DNA of 13,593 nucleotides from assembly GCA_030592565.1 (NCBI GenBank), contig JAUVIX010000058.1, forward strand, positions 1-13,593, read 5' to 3'. The stretch comes from Chlorobiota bacterium (GTDB lineage: Bacteria; Bacteroidota; Bacteroidia; Bacteroidales; JAADJA01). A program made the position numbers and the translations under genes. Shown in pieces: positions 1 through 7,899 of this stretch. The notes below the pieces were generated by a model. The model was given only the letters and a program-made list of their open reading frames with translations, was not told the DNA's origin and searched no databases. Numbering within the stretch: the first letter of the stretch is position 1; every line of letters starts with the position of its first letter.

Positions 1-390
1 AATCAAAGAAAAAATCAGGACAACAGGTTTTCAATAAAAAAAAGACTTCTGAGTTTTAAGTATGCCTTTAACGGTATTAAAAAGCTGTTTATTACTCAGC
101 ACAATTCCAGAATTCACCTGGCAATTGCACTCCTGGTAATTATTGCCGGATTCTTTTTTCATATTTCAAAAACTGAATGGTTTGTGGTCGTGATTGTAAT
201 AGGGCTCGTTTTCGCTACTGAGCTTTTCAATTCGGCAATTGAATCTTTAGTCGACATTATCTCTCCTGAATATCATAAAAAAGCAGAAAAGGCTAAGGAT
301 TATGCAGCAGGTGCTGTTTTAATCGCAGCAATTATATCAGCTATTGCAGGATTAATCATATTCGCTCCAAAGCTTCTCGATATTCTATAG
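1..390 (+). CDS. dgkA: DgkA-family diacylglycerol/undecaprenol kinase, 5'-truncated by window edge
   Basis: This small integral membrane kinase phosphorylates a membrane lipid alcohol (diacylglycerol, or undecaprenol in many bacteria) with ATP, recycling lipids for envelope synthesis. The frame is open from base 1, and no ATG is visible, so the true start lies just left of the window; 129 residues are seen, close to the usual family length, so only a few are missing. Counting from base 1, the signature ELFNSAIE sits at residues 74-81 and AKDYAAGAVL at 98-107. E74, N77, E81 and D100 line up with the conserved active-site residues of E. coli DgkA. Three hydrophobic segments lie at about 41-57, 60-75 and 102-123, after a basic N-terminus. 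The next gene is convergent, so it is not in the same operon. Whether the substrate is diacylglycerol or undecaprenol cannot be read from the sequence. Confidence 0.93.
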   Translation, partial: NQRKNQDNRFSIKKRLLSFKYAFNGIKKLFITQHNSRIHLAIALLVIIAGFFFHISKTEWFVVVIVIGLVFATELFNSAIESLVDIISPEYHKKAEKAKDYAAGAVLIAAIISAIAGLIIFAPKLLDIL

Positions 391-421
391 TTAAACCACG
401 GAAAAGGCAATAAAGACTAGA

Positions 422-1219
422 TTATCTATGTCTTTTGATTCCTGATTTTCTTTTGGATTTCGGCTTCTTGGTTTCTTTACTTTTAATCTTTTTCGAACCG
501 GATACTGGTCCGCAGTTATTATCGGAACATATCTTAAAGATAACACCTAAAGAAGTGAAGTTATAATAATCGCGATTATCATTTCCAGTCACACCATCAA
601 GTTTATCTGTATCTGATCTCTTCATAGTGCTTTCAAGAGATACAGCGAAATTAGTTGAGATATTATATACCAGTTTCAGTCCAAGGGGTATAACAAGTTC
701 CGTTGTACTCTCCTGACCATCATACCCAAAAGACTTAATAATACTATCATTTGATCCGTCATACAATTTAGTCTTAAAAGAAGTTAAACCTATACCAACC
801 TTGGCATAAAAATTAACTCTATGTCTTATATTATTACTAAAAAGAGCTATCAGATTAAACTGTGTTGTCAATGTATATTCAAAAAAACTTGCTTTAAAAT
901 AACGAAGTGTAGGGTTTGCCGTACCTTCATTTCTATTTTTTTCTCCACTCACATTACCAAAAAGCAATTCACCTCCCAACAGAAATAATGACCCAAAACT
1001 TTTATATACCTGTAGCCCATAAGCCAGATTATTTGGAAAATATTTCCCTTGTGCCGGCCCTTCGTCAATATCGCCGTAAAAGGTAGTTAATCCAAAATCA
1101 AGTTCAACTCCCAAATAATTATTTGGGAGTCTGTTCTTTTTCTTGGAATTCATCTGACCAAAAAGCACTACAGGGATAAAAATCACAATAAAAGTGATAT
1201 AGCTTTTTCTACCCATCAT
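422..1219 (-). CDS. Outer-membrane beta-barrel protein with Lys/Arg-rich C-terminal tail
   Basis: Predicted outer-membrane barrel of 265 residues, function unknown. Residues 1-22 form a signal peptide ending in FGQ, a common Bacteroidota pattern. The body (about 35-232) alternates hydrophobic and polar residues in amphipathic strands, for example around LDFGLTTFYGDID, YGLQVYKSFG, VNFYAKVGIGL and LGVIFKI, as in porin-like or DUF6089-like barrels that are often annotated only as outer membrane beta-barrel protein. After the last strand comes a short two-cysteine stretch (CSDNNC), then about 25 residues that are mostly Lys, Arg and Ser, which is unusual for a barrel, where the last strand normally ends the protein. 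No OmpA-like peptidoglycan-binding domain is present. The gene is convergent with dgkA (31-bp gap) and divergent from glgB. The fold class is fairly secure; any role is unknown. Confidence 0.8.
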   Translation of the reverse strand: MMGRKSYITFIVIFIPVVLFGQMNSKKKNRLPNNYLGVELDFGLTTFYGDIDEGPAQGKYFPNNLAYGLQVYKSFGSLFLLGGELLFGNVSGEKNRNEGTANPTLRYFKASFFEYTLTTQFNLIALFSNNIRHRVNFYAKVGIGLTSFKTKLYDGSNDSIIKSFGYDGQESTTELVIPLGLKLVYNISTNFAVSLESTMKRSDTDKLDGVTGNDNRDYYNFTSLGVIFKICSDNNCGPVSGSKKIKSKETKKPKSKRKSGIKRHR

Positions 1220-1328
1220 AAATTCTCAATAATAGTCATAAATAAGACCTTTTGCCTAGTAGCATACGTTGCATCTTCATAAAAGTTTGTCACATAAATA
1301 TGCAAAAGTCCACAATTCAATATTTGTC

Positions 1329-1336
1329 CAAAATTA
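1329..1336 (-). promoter_or_regulatory. Candidate Bacteroidota -7 box for the outer-membrane barrel gene
   Basis: Read on the minus strand this is TAATTTTG, matching the Bacteroidota -7 consensus TAnnTTTG. It would leave an untranslated leader of about 100 nt before the barrel gene's start at 1219. No convincing -33 TTTG element was found at normal spacing, so the call rests on one 8-base match in AT-rich DNA. Confidence 0.3.
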
Positions 1337-1432
1337 GAATAATTTTTCAAACCATAAGGAATTGAGAAATTGAATTTTAAATTATACAATCAAACAAAAC
1401 ATTTATTTCAACCAAAAGTTCACATTAATATT

Positions 1433-1440
1433 TACTTTTG
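1433..1440 (+). promoter_or_regulatory. Candidate Bacteroidota -7 box for glgB
   Basis: TACTTTTG is an exact match to the TAnnTTTG consensus and ends 14 bases before the glgB ATG, implying a very short leader of roughly 8-10 nt. The -33 element is not recognisable, so this remains a candidate. Confidence 0.45.
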
Positions 1441-1454
1441 CAAAAAAAGAGCCT

Positions 1455-3473
1455 ATGCCACAAAGAATTCTAAAATTGATAGATATTGACCCCTGGCTCG
1501 AACCCAGCAAAAAAGATATTGAAGTCAGGATTGCAAGGTTTGAAGATAGATTAAATGCCATTGAAAAAATATTCGGCAGTCTTCCTGATTTTGCTGAAGG
1601 GTACAACTATTTTGGAATAAATTACGATGAAAAGAAAAAGGGCTGGTTTTACAGGGAATGGGCTCCCGAAGCCAATGCTCTTTATCTGACAGGCGATTTT
1701 AACAACTGGGAAAAGTTTTCTCATCCACTCAAAAAGGACAGTTTTGGTATTTGGGAGATATTTCTTCCTCAAAAGGACTATGCAAAAACATTTATTCACG
1801 GCAGTAAAGTAAAGGTTCTGGTTAACTCACCTAAAGGGCTTTACTTCAGAATTCCAGCCTATATACGTAGAGCTATTCAGGATGAGGATACTAAAAACTT
1901 TTCAGGACAGATTTGGTTACCTGAGCCCTTTGATTGGGAAGGAGATAATTTTAATGTTGACCAGATCGGAGATTTGTTTATTTATGAAGCTCATGTTGGG
2001 ATGGCACAGGAAAAAGAGGGTCTGGGAACTTACAATGAATTTACTAAAAACATCCTGCCCCGAATAAAAAAAGGAGGCTATAATGCCATACAACTTATGG
2101 CTATTCAGGAGCACCCCTACTATGGTTCATTTGGTTATCACGTATCCAGTTTTTTTGCGCCTTCCTCACGCTTTGGGACTCCCGAAGACTTGAAGAACCT
2201 GATAAAGACAGCTCACAAAATGGGACTTGCCGTAATTCTCGATATTATTCATTCCCACACCGTAAAGAATACCATTGAAGGAATTAATGAATTTGACGGC
2301 TCCGACCATCAATATTTTCATTCAGGAGCACGTGGAGAGCACCCACAATGGGATTCTAAAATATTTGATTACGGAAAAACAGAAGTACTTAGGTTCCTGC
2401 TGTCTAATGTCAAATACTGGCTCGAAGAGTTTCATTTCGATGGGTTCCGGTTCGACGGTGTCGGCTCAATGATGTATTTTCATCACGGGCTCGAAACCAT
2501 TGACAATCGTGATAAATTTTTCAGGCAGGGAGTTGAATATGATGCTATTACTTACCTCCAGCTTGCGAACACGCTTTCACATAAAATTAAAATGGGTTCG
2601 GTCACCATTGCAGAAGATGTTACCGGAATGCCGGGTCTTACAGCAGATATTGAAGCCGGCGGTCTGGGATTTGACTACCGTCTTGGAATGGGTATTCCTG
2701 ATTTCTGGATTAAGATGTTAAAGGAAAAACCTGATGAGCAATGGGATATCTTCGAGATGTGGAACGTACTGAACGACAGGCTCTCTTATGTCAAAACTGT
2801 TGCTTATGCCGAATCCCACGATCAGGCACTTGTGGGAGATAAAACCATTGCATTCAGGCTGATGGACAAGGATATCTACTGGCATATGCAAAAGGATGAT
2901 AATAACATAATGATTGAACGCGGAATAGCATTACATAAAATGATAAGGCTGTTTACGATTGCTCTGGGTGGCAACGCTTATCTGAATTTTATGGGTAATG
3001 AATTCGGCCATCCTGAATGGATAGATTTTCCCAGAGAAGGAAACAACTGGAGTTATAAATATGCTCGCAGACAATGGTCACTGGTTGATAATCCAAAGCT
3101 AAAATACAACTGTCTGGCTGCTTTCGACAGAGAGATGATAAAAGTTGTAAAAGAGAATAAGATAATGTCATCGCTTTTTGCAAACCAGGTTAATATGGAT
3201 GCACAGAACCAGACAATCATCTTTGAGAGAAATAATCTGATCTTCATCTTTAACTTTCATGTTTCAAACTCTATTCCCGGGTATGAATTCAGGATTCCGC
3301 AAACGGGCGAGTACAAGGTAATTCTTGATTCTGACAATAAAGGTTTTTGTGGCCACGGCAGAATAGATGACACATTAACTTACCCTACTTTTAATAAGGA
3401 AGGCGATAGTTCAAGTTGGCTCAGTGTATATATACCAAACAGAACCGCTTTGATCTTGAAAAGGATAAACTGA
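1455..3473 (+). CDS. glgB: 1,4-alpha-glucan (glycogen) branching enzyme, eukaryotic-type GH13_8-like
   Basis: Cytoplasmic enzyme that cuts alpha-1,4-glucan chains and re-attaches them through alpha-1,6 bonds, making branched glycogen. The 672 residues comprise an N-terminal helix region, a CBM48 module (about 58-155, with REWAPEAN and LTGDFNNW), the GH13 TIM barrel (about 175-560) and a C-terminal beta domain. The expected catalytic residues are visible: nucleophile D334 in GFRFDGV, acid/base E387 in IAEDVTG, and D456 in ESHDQ. Region I reads DIIHSH. Wording such as YNAIQLMAIQEHPYYGSFGYHV and SSRFGTPEDLK follows the eukaryotic GBE1-like subfamily rather than E. coli GlgB, and the length is close to human and yeast enzymes (about 700 residues). 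The ATG at 1455 is preceded by an A-rich stretch and a candidate -7 box. The downstream VTT gene is 75 bp away and has no obvious link to glycogen. Confidence 0.96.
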   Translation: MPQRILKLIDIDPWLEPSKKDIEVRIARFEDRLNAIEKIFGSLPDFAEGYNYFGINYDEKKKGWFYREWAPEANALYLTGDFNNWEKFSHPLKKDSFGIWEIFLPQKDYAKTFIHGSKVKVLVNSPKGLYFRIPAYIRRAIQDEDTKNFSGQIWLPEPFDWEGDNFNVDQIGDLFIYEAHVGMAQEKEGLGTYNEFTKNILPRIKKGGYNAIQLMAIQEHPYYGSFGYHVSSFFAPSSRFGTPEDLKNLIKTAHKMGLAVILDIIHSHTVKNTIEGINEFDGSDHQYFHSGARGEHPQWDSKIFDYGKTEVLRFLLSNVKYWLEEFHFDGFRFDGVGSMMYFHHGLETIDNRDKFFRQGVEYDAITYLQLANTLSHKIKMGSVTIAEDVTGMPGLTADIEAGGLGFDYRLGMGIPDFWIKMLKEKPDEQWDIFEMWNVLNDRLSYVKTVAYAESHDQALVGDKTIAFRLMDKDIYWHMQKDDNNIMIERGIALHKMIRLFTIALGGNAYLNFMGNEFGHPEWIDFPREGNNWSYKYARRQWSLVDNPKLKYNCLAAFDREMIKVVKENKIMSSLFANQVNMDAQNQTIIFERNNLIFIFNFHVSNSIPGYEFRIPQTGEYKVILDSDNKGFCGHGRIDDTLTYPTFNKEGDSSSWLSVYIPNRTALILKRIN

Positions 3474-3548
3474 CAAATTCAAATCTCTAAACTTAAACTC
3501 AAGAACACATTGAATAATAAATGACAAAAGAAACATCCTCGGCGGGCA

Positions 3549-4127
3549 ATGCAAATAAAAATAGGAGATAAAACAAAATTTTTCTGGGAGAACTTCATTA
3601 GAGGTTTTTTGGGAACTATTGCCATTGTCGGAGCCTATGTTCTCATAAAGCACTATTTCGGATTTGACTGGGAAGAGACTTTTAAACCATATCTTGAAAA
3701 TCAAATACTTATTTATTCCATTTACACACTATCGGAACTCATGTTCGGAATCATTCCTCCTGAGTTCTTTATGATTTGGGGATTGAGCAGTGGCGACCTG
3801 ATTGATTATATAAGTATAGTATCGCTACTTGCAGTCATCTCTTACATTGCAGGATTTGCAGGATTTCTGTTTGGCGATTTTCTAAAAACGACAGTTACAT
3901 TCAGATACATACGAAAACGATTTCTTGCAAGATATCAGCCTCTTGTTGTGAAATACGGAGCCTTCCTTATCCTTGTTGCAGCAATGACTCCCCTACCCTT
4001 TTCAGCTATAGCAATGCTTGTGGGCTCGTTTCATTTTCCTGCAAAAAAATATTTACTCTGGTCCTTATCCCGGTTCCTACGCTTTGCATTGTATGCCATA
4101 ATTGTTTGGGAAGCAAATATGTTATAG
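3549..4127 (+). CDS. VTT/DedA-like (SNARE-associated family) inner-membrane protein
   Basis: A 192-residue polytopic membrane protein of the VTT (DedA/TMEM41/TVP38) type; relatives act as lipid transporters or scramblases and affect envelope stability, but no specific substrate can be assigned here. Hydrophobic segments lie at about 17-35, 53-70, 83-110, 133-157 and 168-190. The family pattern is seen in the re-entrant segment E-x-x-FGIIPPEFF (about 63-74) and in the later block YGAFLILVAAMTPLPFSAIA, followed by a glycine-containing turn and the basic SLSRFLRFALYA segment. The stop at 3522 in this frame makes ATG 3549 the first usable start; it lies 75 bp after glgB, so co-transcription is possible. 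A shadow reading frame starts at 3521 and overlaps this start but codes only 16 residues. The fold call is good, the function open. Confidence 0.8.
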   Translation: MQIKIGDKTKFFWENFIRGFLGTIAIVGAYVLIKHYFGFDWEETFKPYLENQILIYSIYTLSELMFGIIPPEFFMIWGLSSGDLIDYISIVSLLAVISYIAGFAGFLFGDFLKTTVTFRYIRKRFLARYQPLVVKYGAFLILVAAMTPLPFSAIAMLVGSFHFPAKKYLLWSLSRFLRFALYAIIVWEANML

Positions 4128-4138
4128 TAACCCTCCTC

Positions 4139-4163
4139 TTCATTACTAAAAATTAGGAATGAG
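4139..4163 (+). terminator. Candidate hairpin terminator after the VTT gene
   Basis: CATTACTAA (4141-4149) can pair with TTAGGAATG (4153-4161) around an AAA loop, with one A/G mismatch and two further pairs at the base (one of them T-G). It lies 13 bases after the VTT stop. The following T run is weak, so termination is plausible but not certain. Confidence 0.35.
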
Positions 4164-4274
4164 ATGTTGTTTATTTAGCGAGAAAAGCATTTTATCCCTA
4201 CACTCTTTACCAAACGATTACGGGCATACAAAGAAGGGACAATATACCATTAAGTCTTTTTTAATAAAAAACAC

Positions 4275-4282
4275 TATATTTG
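4275..4282 (+). promoter_or_regulatory. Candidate Bacteroidota -7 box for the GH31 gene
   Basis: TATATTTG exactly matches TAnnTTTG and ends 19 bases before the ATG at 4302. No clear -33 TTTG is found 19-21 bp upstream. It is the only good promoter candidate ahead of the two hydrolase genes, which may therefore share it. Confidence 0.45.
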
Positions 4283-4301
4283 CAATAAAAAACCTACAAT
4301 T

Positions 4302-7300
4302 ATGAGAAAAATATTTATTATCCAGACTCTTAAATCATTCTTTTTAATTCTGTTATTGTTCCTCTTTTCAATTTTTACTCAGGCTCAATACTCACTCGAC
4401 TTTGACGGTGGTGAAGACTATGTGGCTCTGAATGGTACTGACATACCGCCGCCCTGGACAGTTGAAGTAATGATAAACAAAAATGAAACCGACAATTATC
4501 AGCATCTACTAACAGGAACTGACGGCAATAGCGGAATCCGTCTCGAACAATACTGGGGCACAAAAATTGGTTTTACCCTGGCGGGGGTTGCCGACTGGAA
4601 TTTCAACTACATAGCACCACTTAGTCAATGGAAGCAGATCACAATTACAAATAACGGCACTGATACAAAACTGTTTATTGACGGTAACTTAACAAATACG
4701 GTTAACGCATCCATTAACTTCCCTATGAAATGGATAAGCAAGAATACAGAATATGCTTCTTTGAAAGCAAAAATTGATGAACTGCGAATTTGGGACATTG
4801 TTTTAAGTGATGATATTATCCTTCAGTATTCCAACCAGCCTGTTGACCCCGATCATCCAAACTATGATGATTTGCAACACTACTATAAATTTGATGAAGG
4901 CTCGGGAAATACTTGCTACGACTCAAAAGGAAACCTTGACGGAACAATCTATGGGGCAACATATTACATTGACACCGACCACGATGCTGGTATTAAAGAA
5001 CTTGTAGCTCCAGCGATCACGCCTGATAATTATTCGTCAAATGAGCCTTTGATAGTAAAGGTTAAAAATTATGGCTTTCAGGAAATCAACGAAAATTTTG
5101 ATGTTGGTTATATGCTTGAAGGTGTTTTGCAGCAGACGGTAACTGTTCTGGCTGGAATAGACCCGATAGAGCCAAATCAAACAGTTGATGTTGAGTTTAA
5201 CCCCATTAACCTCAACACTTCAGGGTCATATCATTTCAAATTCTACACATCTCTTCCCAACGACGAAAATATGAGTAACGACACTCTGACGAAAACTCTT
5301 GTCAGCAACTCCCATGTTATTGGCAATATCACCAACTTTGAAGTTGACACAAATACTGCACTAATTACCTGTGGAAATGCAAAAGTTAAAGTCATATTTT
5401 ACAAACACGATATGTTCCGTATCTGGCTTGCTCCTTACGGAAATTTCGCAAATCCTGCCGGAGACAACATTGTGGTTAGCTATGATTATCCGTCATTCGA
5501 TATTAACTGGACAGATTCCGGTGACCATTATGTTTTGAGCACGAGTAAATTATATCTTTGGGTTTATAAAAGTCCATTACGGTTTGAGCTTTATGATGAT
5601 GAAACAAAAGAACTTATATGGAGTGAAGCCCAGGGACTGGATTACGGAACAAGGACATATCAATATCTGAATTCGGATCCTGATGAATATTTTTATGGTG
5701 GGGGAATGCAAAACGGTTATTTTTCTCACAAAGGAACAAAAATAAAAATATCAAAAGAGACACAAAACTGGGACGACGGAGCTGTACCAAACCCAGTACC
5801 ATTTTATATGAGCACTAAAGGATTTGGAGCCTTCAGAAATACATTTGCTCCCGGAGAATATGATTTCAGCAACCCTGACCTGAATGCAGATAGTCATTGG
5901 GAAAACAGATTCGACTGTTTCTATTTTTATGGTCCTTCTCTTAAAGATATTCTTGATGGATATACCGAACTTACAGGCAGGCCGATTTTACCTCCCCGCT
6001 GGGGTCTTGAACTGGGCGATGCAGATTGCTATAACAAAAACGGACAGACAACGCCCGATGTTATAGAGCTTGTTGCTGATAAATACAGAGATTACGACCT
6101 GCCTGGCGGCTGGATATTACCCAACGACGGTTACGGATGTGGTTATACCGACTTGCCGTATGTTGTTGAGCAGCTACACGAAAGAGGTTTTCATACCGGC
6201 CTTTGGACTGAAAACGGAGTAAGCCAGATTGCATGGGAAGTTGGCACAGCAGGGACACGTGCCTGTAAGTTAGATGTTGCCTGGGTAGGGTCAGGATACC
6301 TGAATGCCCTGAACGCCTGCAAAGCAGCCTACAACGGTATTGAAGAAAACTGTGATGAAAGAGGGTTTGTCTGGTCGGTTTGCGGATGGGCCGGAACGCA
6401 ACGTTATTCTGTAGTGTGGTCAGGTGATCAGTATGGTGGTTATGAGTATATACGATTCCACATTCCGACATTTATCGGCTCGGGATTATCAGGCTATAAC
6501 TTTGCATCCTCCGATCTTGACGGTATTTTCGGTGGTGGAGCATCAACTTATGCCAGAGATATTCAATGGAAAACATTTATTCCGGTGTTTTATGCTATGT
6601 CGGGCTGGTCATCAAGCAACAAACATCCGTGGAACTATGGCACAAATGTTCTGAATATCAGCCGTGAATATTTAAAATTAAAAATGCGTCTAACACCTTA
6701 CATGTACACCTATTGCAACGCAGCATACGAGCATGGCACTCCGGCGGTCAGAGCTATGGTACTTGAGTACCCCGATGATCCTGTGACCCTGGATAAAACC
6801 ACACAATACCAGTTTATGAGCGGAGAATGGATGCTTGTGGCACCAGTTTATAAATCCTCCTACGAAAGAGACAGCATATATTTTCCTGCAGGTAAGTTTG
6901 TTGATTACTGGGATGGAACAGTTTACGAGGGGCCACAGTTTTTGAACGATTATCCGGCAAACCTGTCAAAATGCCCTGTCTTCATTAAATCAGGAGCCAT
7001 TATACCAATGTACACAGAAAGACTGTATGATAGTCAGTATCCTAAAGATACAATAACTTTTGATATTTATCCTAATGAATATTCAAGCTTTGAACTGTAT
7101 GAAGACGATGGTCTGACCAGAGAATACAGAAACGGAGCTTTTGCCAAAACACTTATAGAATGTGACGGTCCAGCTTTTGGCACAGGAGGAATAACCACAA
7201 TAAATGTGGGCGAAAGTGAGGGAGATTATAACGACAAACCAACTGAAAGAACAAACCTCTTTGAGGTTCATATCCATCAATATCCGCAAAGTGTATTGCT

Positions 7301-7721
7301 GAACGAAGAACCTCTTCAGGAATATGCCTCTCTCGAAGAACTTGAGCAGGCTGTTAACGGTTGGTTCTATGACGGAAGTGATAAGCTCGGAATTGTCAAC
7401 ATTAAGACTCAACCGTTAACGGTTAATAATGCATTTGAAATCAAAATTGATGCTTTAACAGGTGTTAACAACGCTACTGATGAAGGTTTGACACTCTTTC
7501 CGAATCCGACATCGGGAAGGCTGATTGTAAAAAGTAGCTATCAGTATTTGAACGCAATAAATATCTATGATTATCAGGGAAGAATACTAAAAAGTTATGA
7601 TTTTAAAGATGAAACGAGAAAGGGTTTTGAAATCAATTTAAATAATTATCCTGATGGTGTTTATTTTATTGAAATAAAGACGAAAGATAGTACTGTTTAT
7701 AGAAAAATAACGAAGATGTAG
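4302..7721 (+). CDS. T9SS-secreted multidomain GH31 glycoside hydrolase (LamG, CARDB-like, GH31, sorting domain)
   Basis: Secreted enzyme of 1139 residues predicted to hydrolyse alpha-glycosidic bonds with retention. Order: signal peptide 1-28 (ends TQAQ); LamG/concanavalin-like module about 29-205; CARDB/Ig-like module about 228-338; GH31 N-terminal beta domain about 339-560; TIM barrel about 560-880; C-terminal beta domains about 880-1020 (PVFIKSGAIIP, YEDDG); T9SS type-A sorting domain 1063-1139 (LFPNPTSG ... GVYFIEI). The nucleophile is probably D658 in KLDVAWVGSGY and the acid/base D709 in WSGDQ after WAGTQRY. The usual alpha-glucosidase W-x-DMNE motif is absent. The wording recalls, from memory, the GH31 branch that includes bacterial alpha-N-acetylgalactosaminidases, but isomaltosyltransferase or galactosidase relatives cannot be excluded. 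It lies upstream of, and co-directional with, a GH20 enzyme carrying a related LamG, suggesting joint action on one glycan at the cell surface. Confidence 0.9.
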   Translation: MRKIFIIQTLKSFFLILLLFLFSIFTQAQYSLDFDGGEDYVALNGTDIPPPWTVEVMINKNETDNYQHLLTGTDGNSGIRLEQYWGTKIGFTLAGVADWNFNYIAPLSQWKQITITNNGTDTKLFIDGNLTNTVNASINFPMKWISKNTEYASLKAKIDELRIWDIVLSDDIILQYSNQPVDPDHPNYDDLQHYYKFDEGSGNTCYDSKGNLDGTIYGATYYIDTDHDAGIKELVAPAITPDNYSSNEPLIVKVKNYGFQEINENFDVGYMLEGVLQQTVTVLAGIDPIEPNQTVDVEFNPINLNTSGSYHFKFYTSLPNDENMSNDTLTKTLVSNSHVIGNITNFEVDTNTALITCGNAKVKVIFYKHDMFRIWLAPYGNFANPAGDNIVVSYDYPSFDINWTDSGDHYVLSTSKLYLWVYKSPLRFELYDDETKELIWSEAQGLDYGTRTYQYLNSDPDEYFYGGGMQNGYFSHKGTKIKISKETQNWDDGAVPNPVPFYMSTKGFGAFRNTFAPGEYDFSNPDLNADSHWENRFDCFYFYGPSLKDILDGYTELTGRPILPPRWGLELGDADCYNKNGQTTPDVIELVADKYRDYDLPGGWILPNDGYGCGYTDLPYVVEQLHERGFHTGLWTENGVSQIAWEVGTAGTRACKLDVAWVGSGYLNALNACKAAYNGIEENCDERGFVWSVCGWAGTQRYSVVWSGDQYGGYEYIRFHIPTFIGSGLSGYNFASSDLDGIFGGGASTYARDIQWKTFIPVFYAMSGWSSSNKHPWNYGTNVLNISREYLKLKMRLTPYMYTYCNAAYEHGTPAVRAMVLEYPDDPVTLDKTTQYQFMSGEWMLVAPVYKSSYERDSIYFPAGKFVDYWDGTVYEGPQFLNDYPANLSKCPVFIKSGAIIPMYTERLYDSQYPKDTITFDIYPNEYSSFELYEDDGLTREYRNGAFAKTLIECDGPAFGTGGITTINVGESEGDYNDKPTERTNLFEVHIHQYPQSVLLNEEPLQEYASLEELEQAVNGWFYDGSDKLGIVNIKTQPLTVNNAFEIKIDALTGVNNATDEGLTLFPNPTSGRLIVKSSYQYLNAINIYDYQGRILKSYDFKDETRKGFEINLNNYPDGVYFIEIKTKDSTVYRKITKM

Positions 7722-7730
7722 CTAACGGCA

Positions 7731-7837
7731 AAAACCTGTTAGGTTTAGGCGGTAGTTCGAGCGGGAGCAAAACCTAACAGGTTTATAGGAGGATTTAAAG
7801 GTTTACGGTCGTTTTTGGCAAAAAACCTGTTAGGTTT
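7731..7837. repeat. Three copies of palindromic 15-mer AAACCTGTTAGGTTT in alternating orientation
   Basis: Copies lie at 7732-7746 (forward), 7770-7784 (reverse complement, AAACCTAACAGGTTT) and 7823-7837 (forward). Each copy is itself nearly palindromic (AAACCT, three central bases, AGGTTT). The middle copy can form a perfect 15-bp stem with either neighbour, with loops of 23 or 38 nt, so two exclusive hairpins are possible. Copies 1 and 3 share a longer context, starting GGCAAAAA. The array begins 10 bases after the GH31 stop and ends before the GH20 start. There is no T run after the stems, so a simple intrinsic terminator is unlikely; a REP-like dispersed element or an mRNA-processing/stabilising structure fits better. 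Confidence 0.85.
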
Positions 7838-7899
7838 AATAGGCAGCAAGCGTGGATGCCTGCTCAGCTAAATATCAGATAATTATAAAATTTAATAAA

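Larger units (their letters stand above)
1220..1454. other. Divergent intergenic region between barrel gene and glgB
   Basis: AT-rich 235-bp region that must contain the promoters for two divergent genes. Apart from the two candidate -7 boxes (one per strand) I see no strong inverted repeat, riboswitch-like structure or hidden gene in it. Confidence 0.5.

Noticed and set aside
3521..3571. 16-codon reading frame (ATG 3521) overlapping the start of the VTT gene, as a possible leader peptide
   Set aside because: No run of regulatory codons, no recognisable hairpin and no family resemblance; a short chance frame is the simpler reading.
6061..6471. 136-residue minus-strand reading frame inside the GH31 gene
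   Set aside because: It is antisense to the conserved catalytic core, has low-complexity Arg/His/Gln composition and no recognisable domain.
7787..7793. AGGAGGA as a strong Shine-Dalgarno site for a small gene
   Set aside because: No start codon follows at usable distance, and Bacteroidota rarely use strong Shine-Dalgarno sites.
7731..7837. CRISPR array
   Set aside because: Only three 15-bp copies, in alternating orientation and with unequal spacers of 23 and 38 nt; no cas genes nearby.
7852..7899. Upstream in-frame start giving a 16-residue N-terminal extension of the GH20 protein
   Set aside because: The extension is polar and precedes a complete signal peptide that begins at the ATG at 7900, which also has the A-rich upstream context typical of the other genes.
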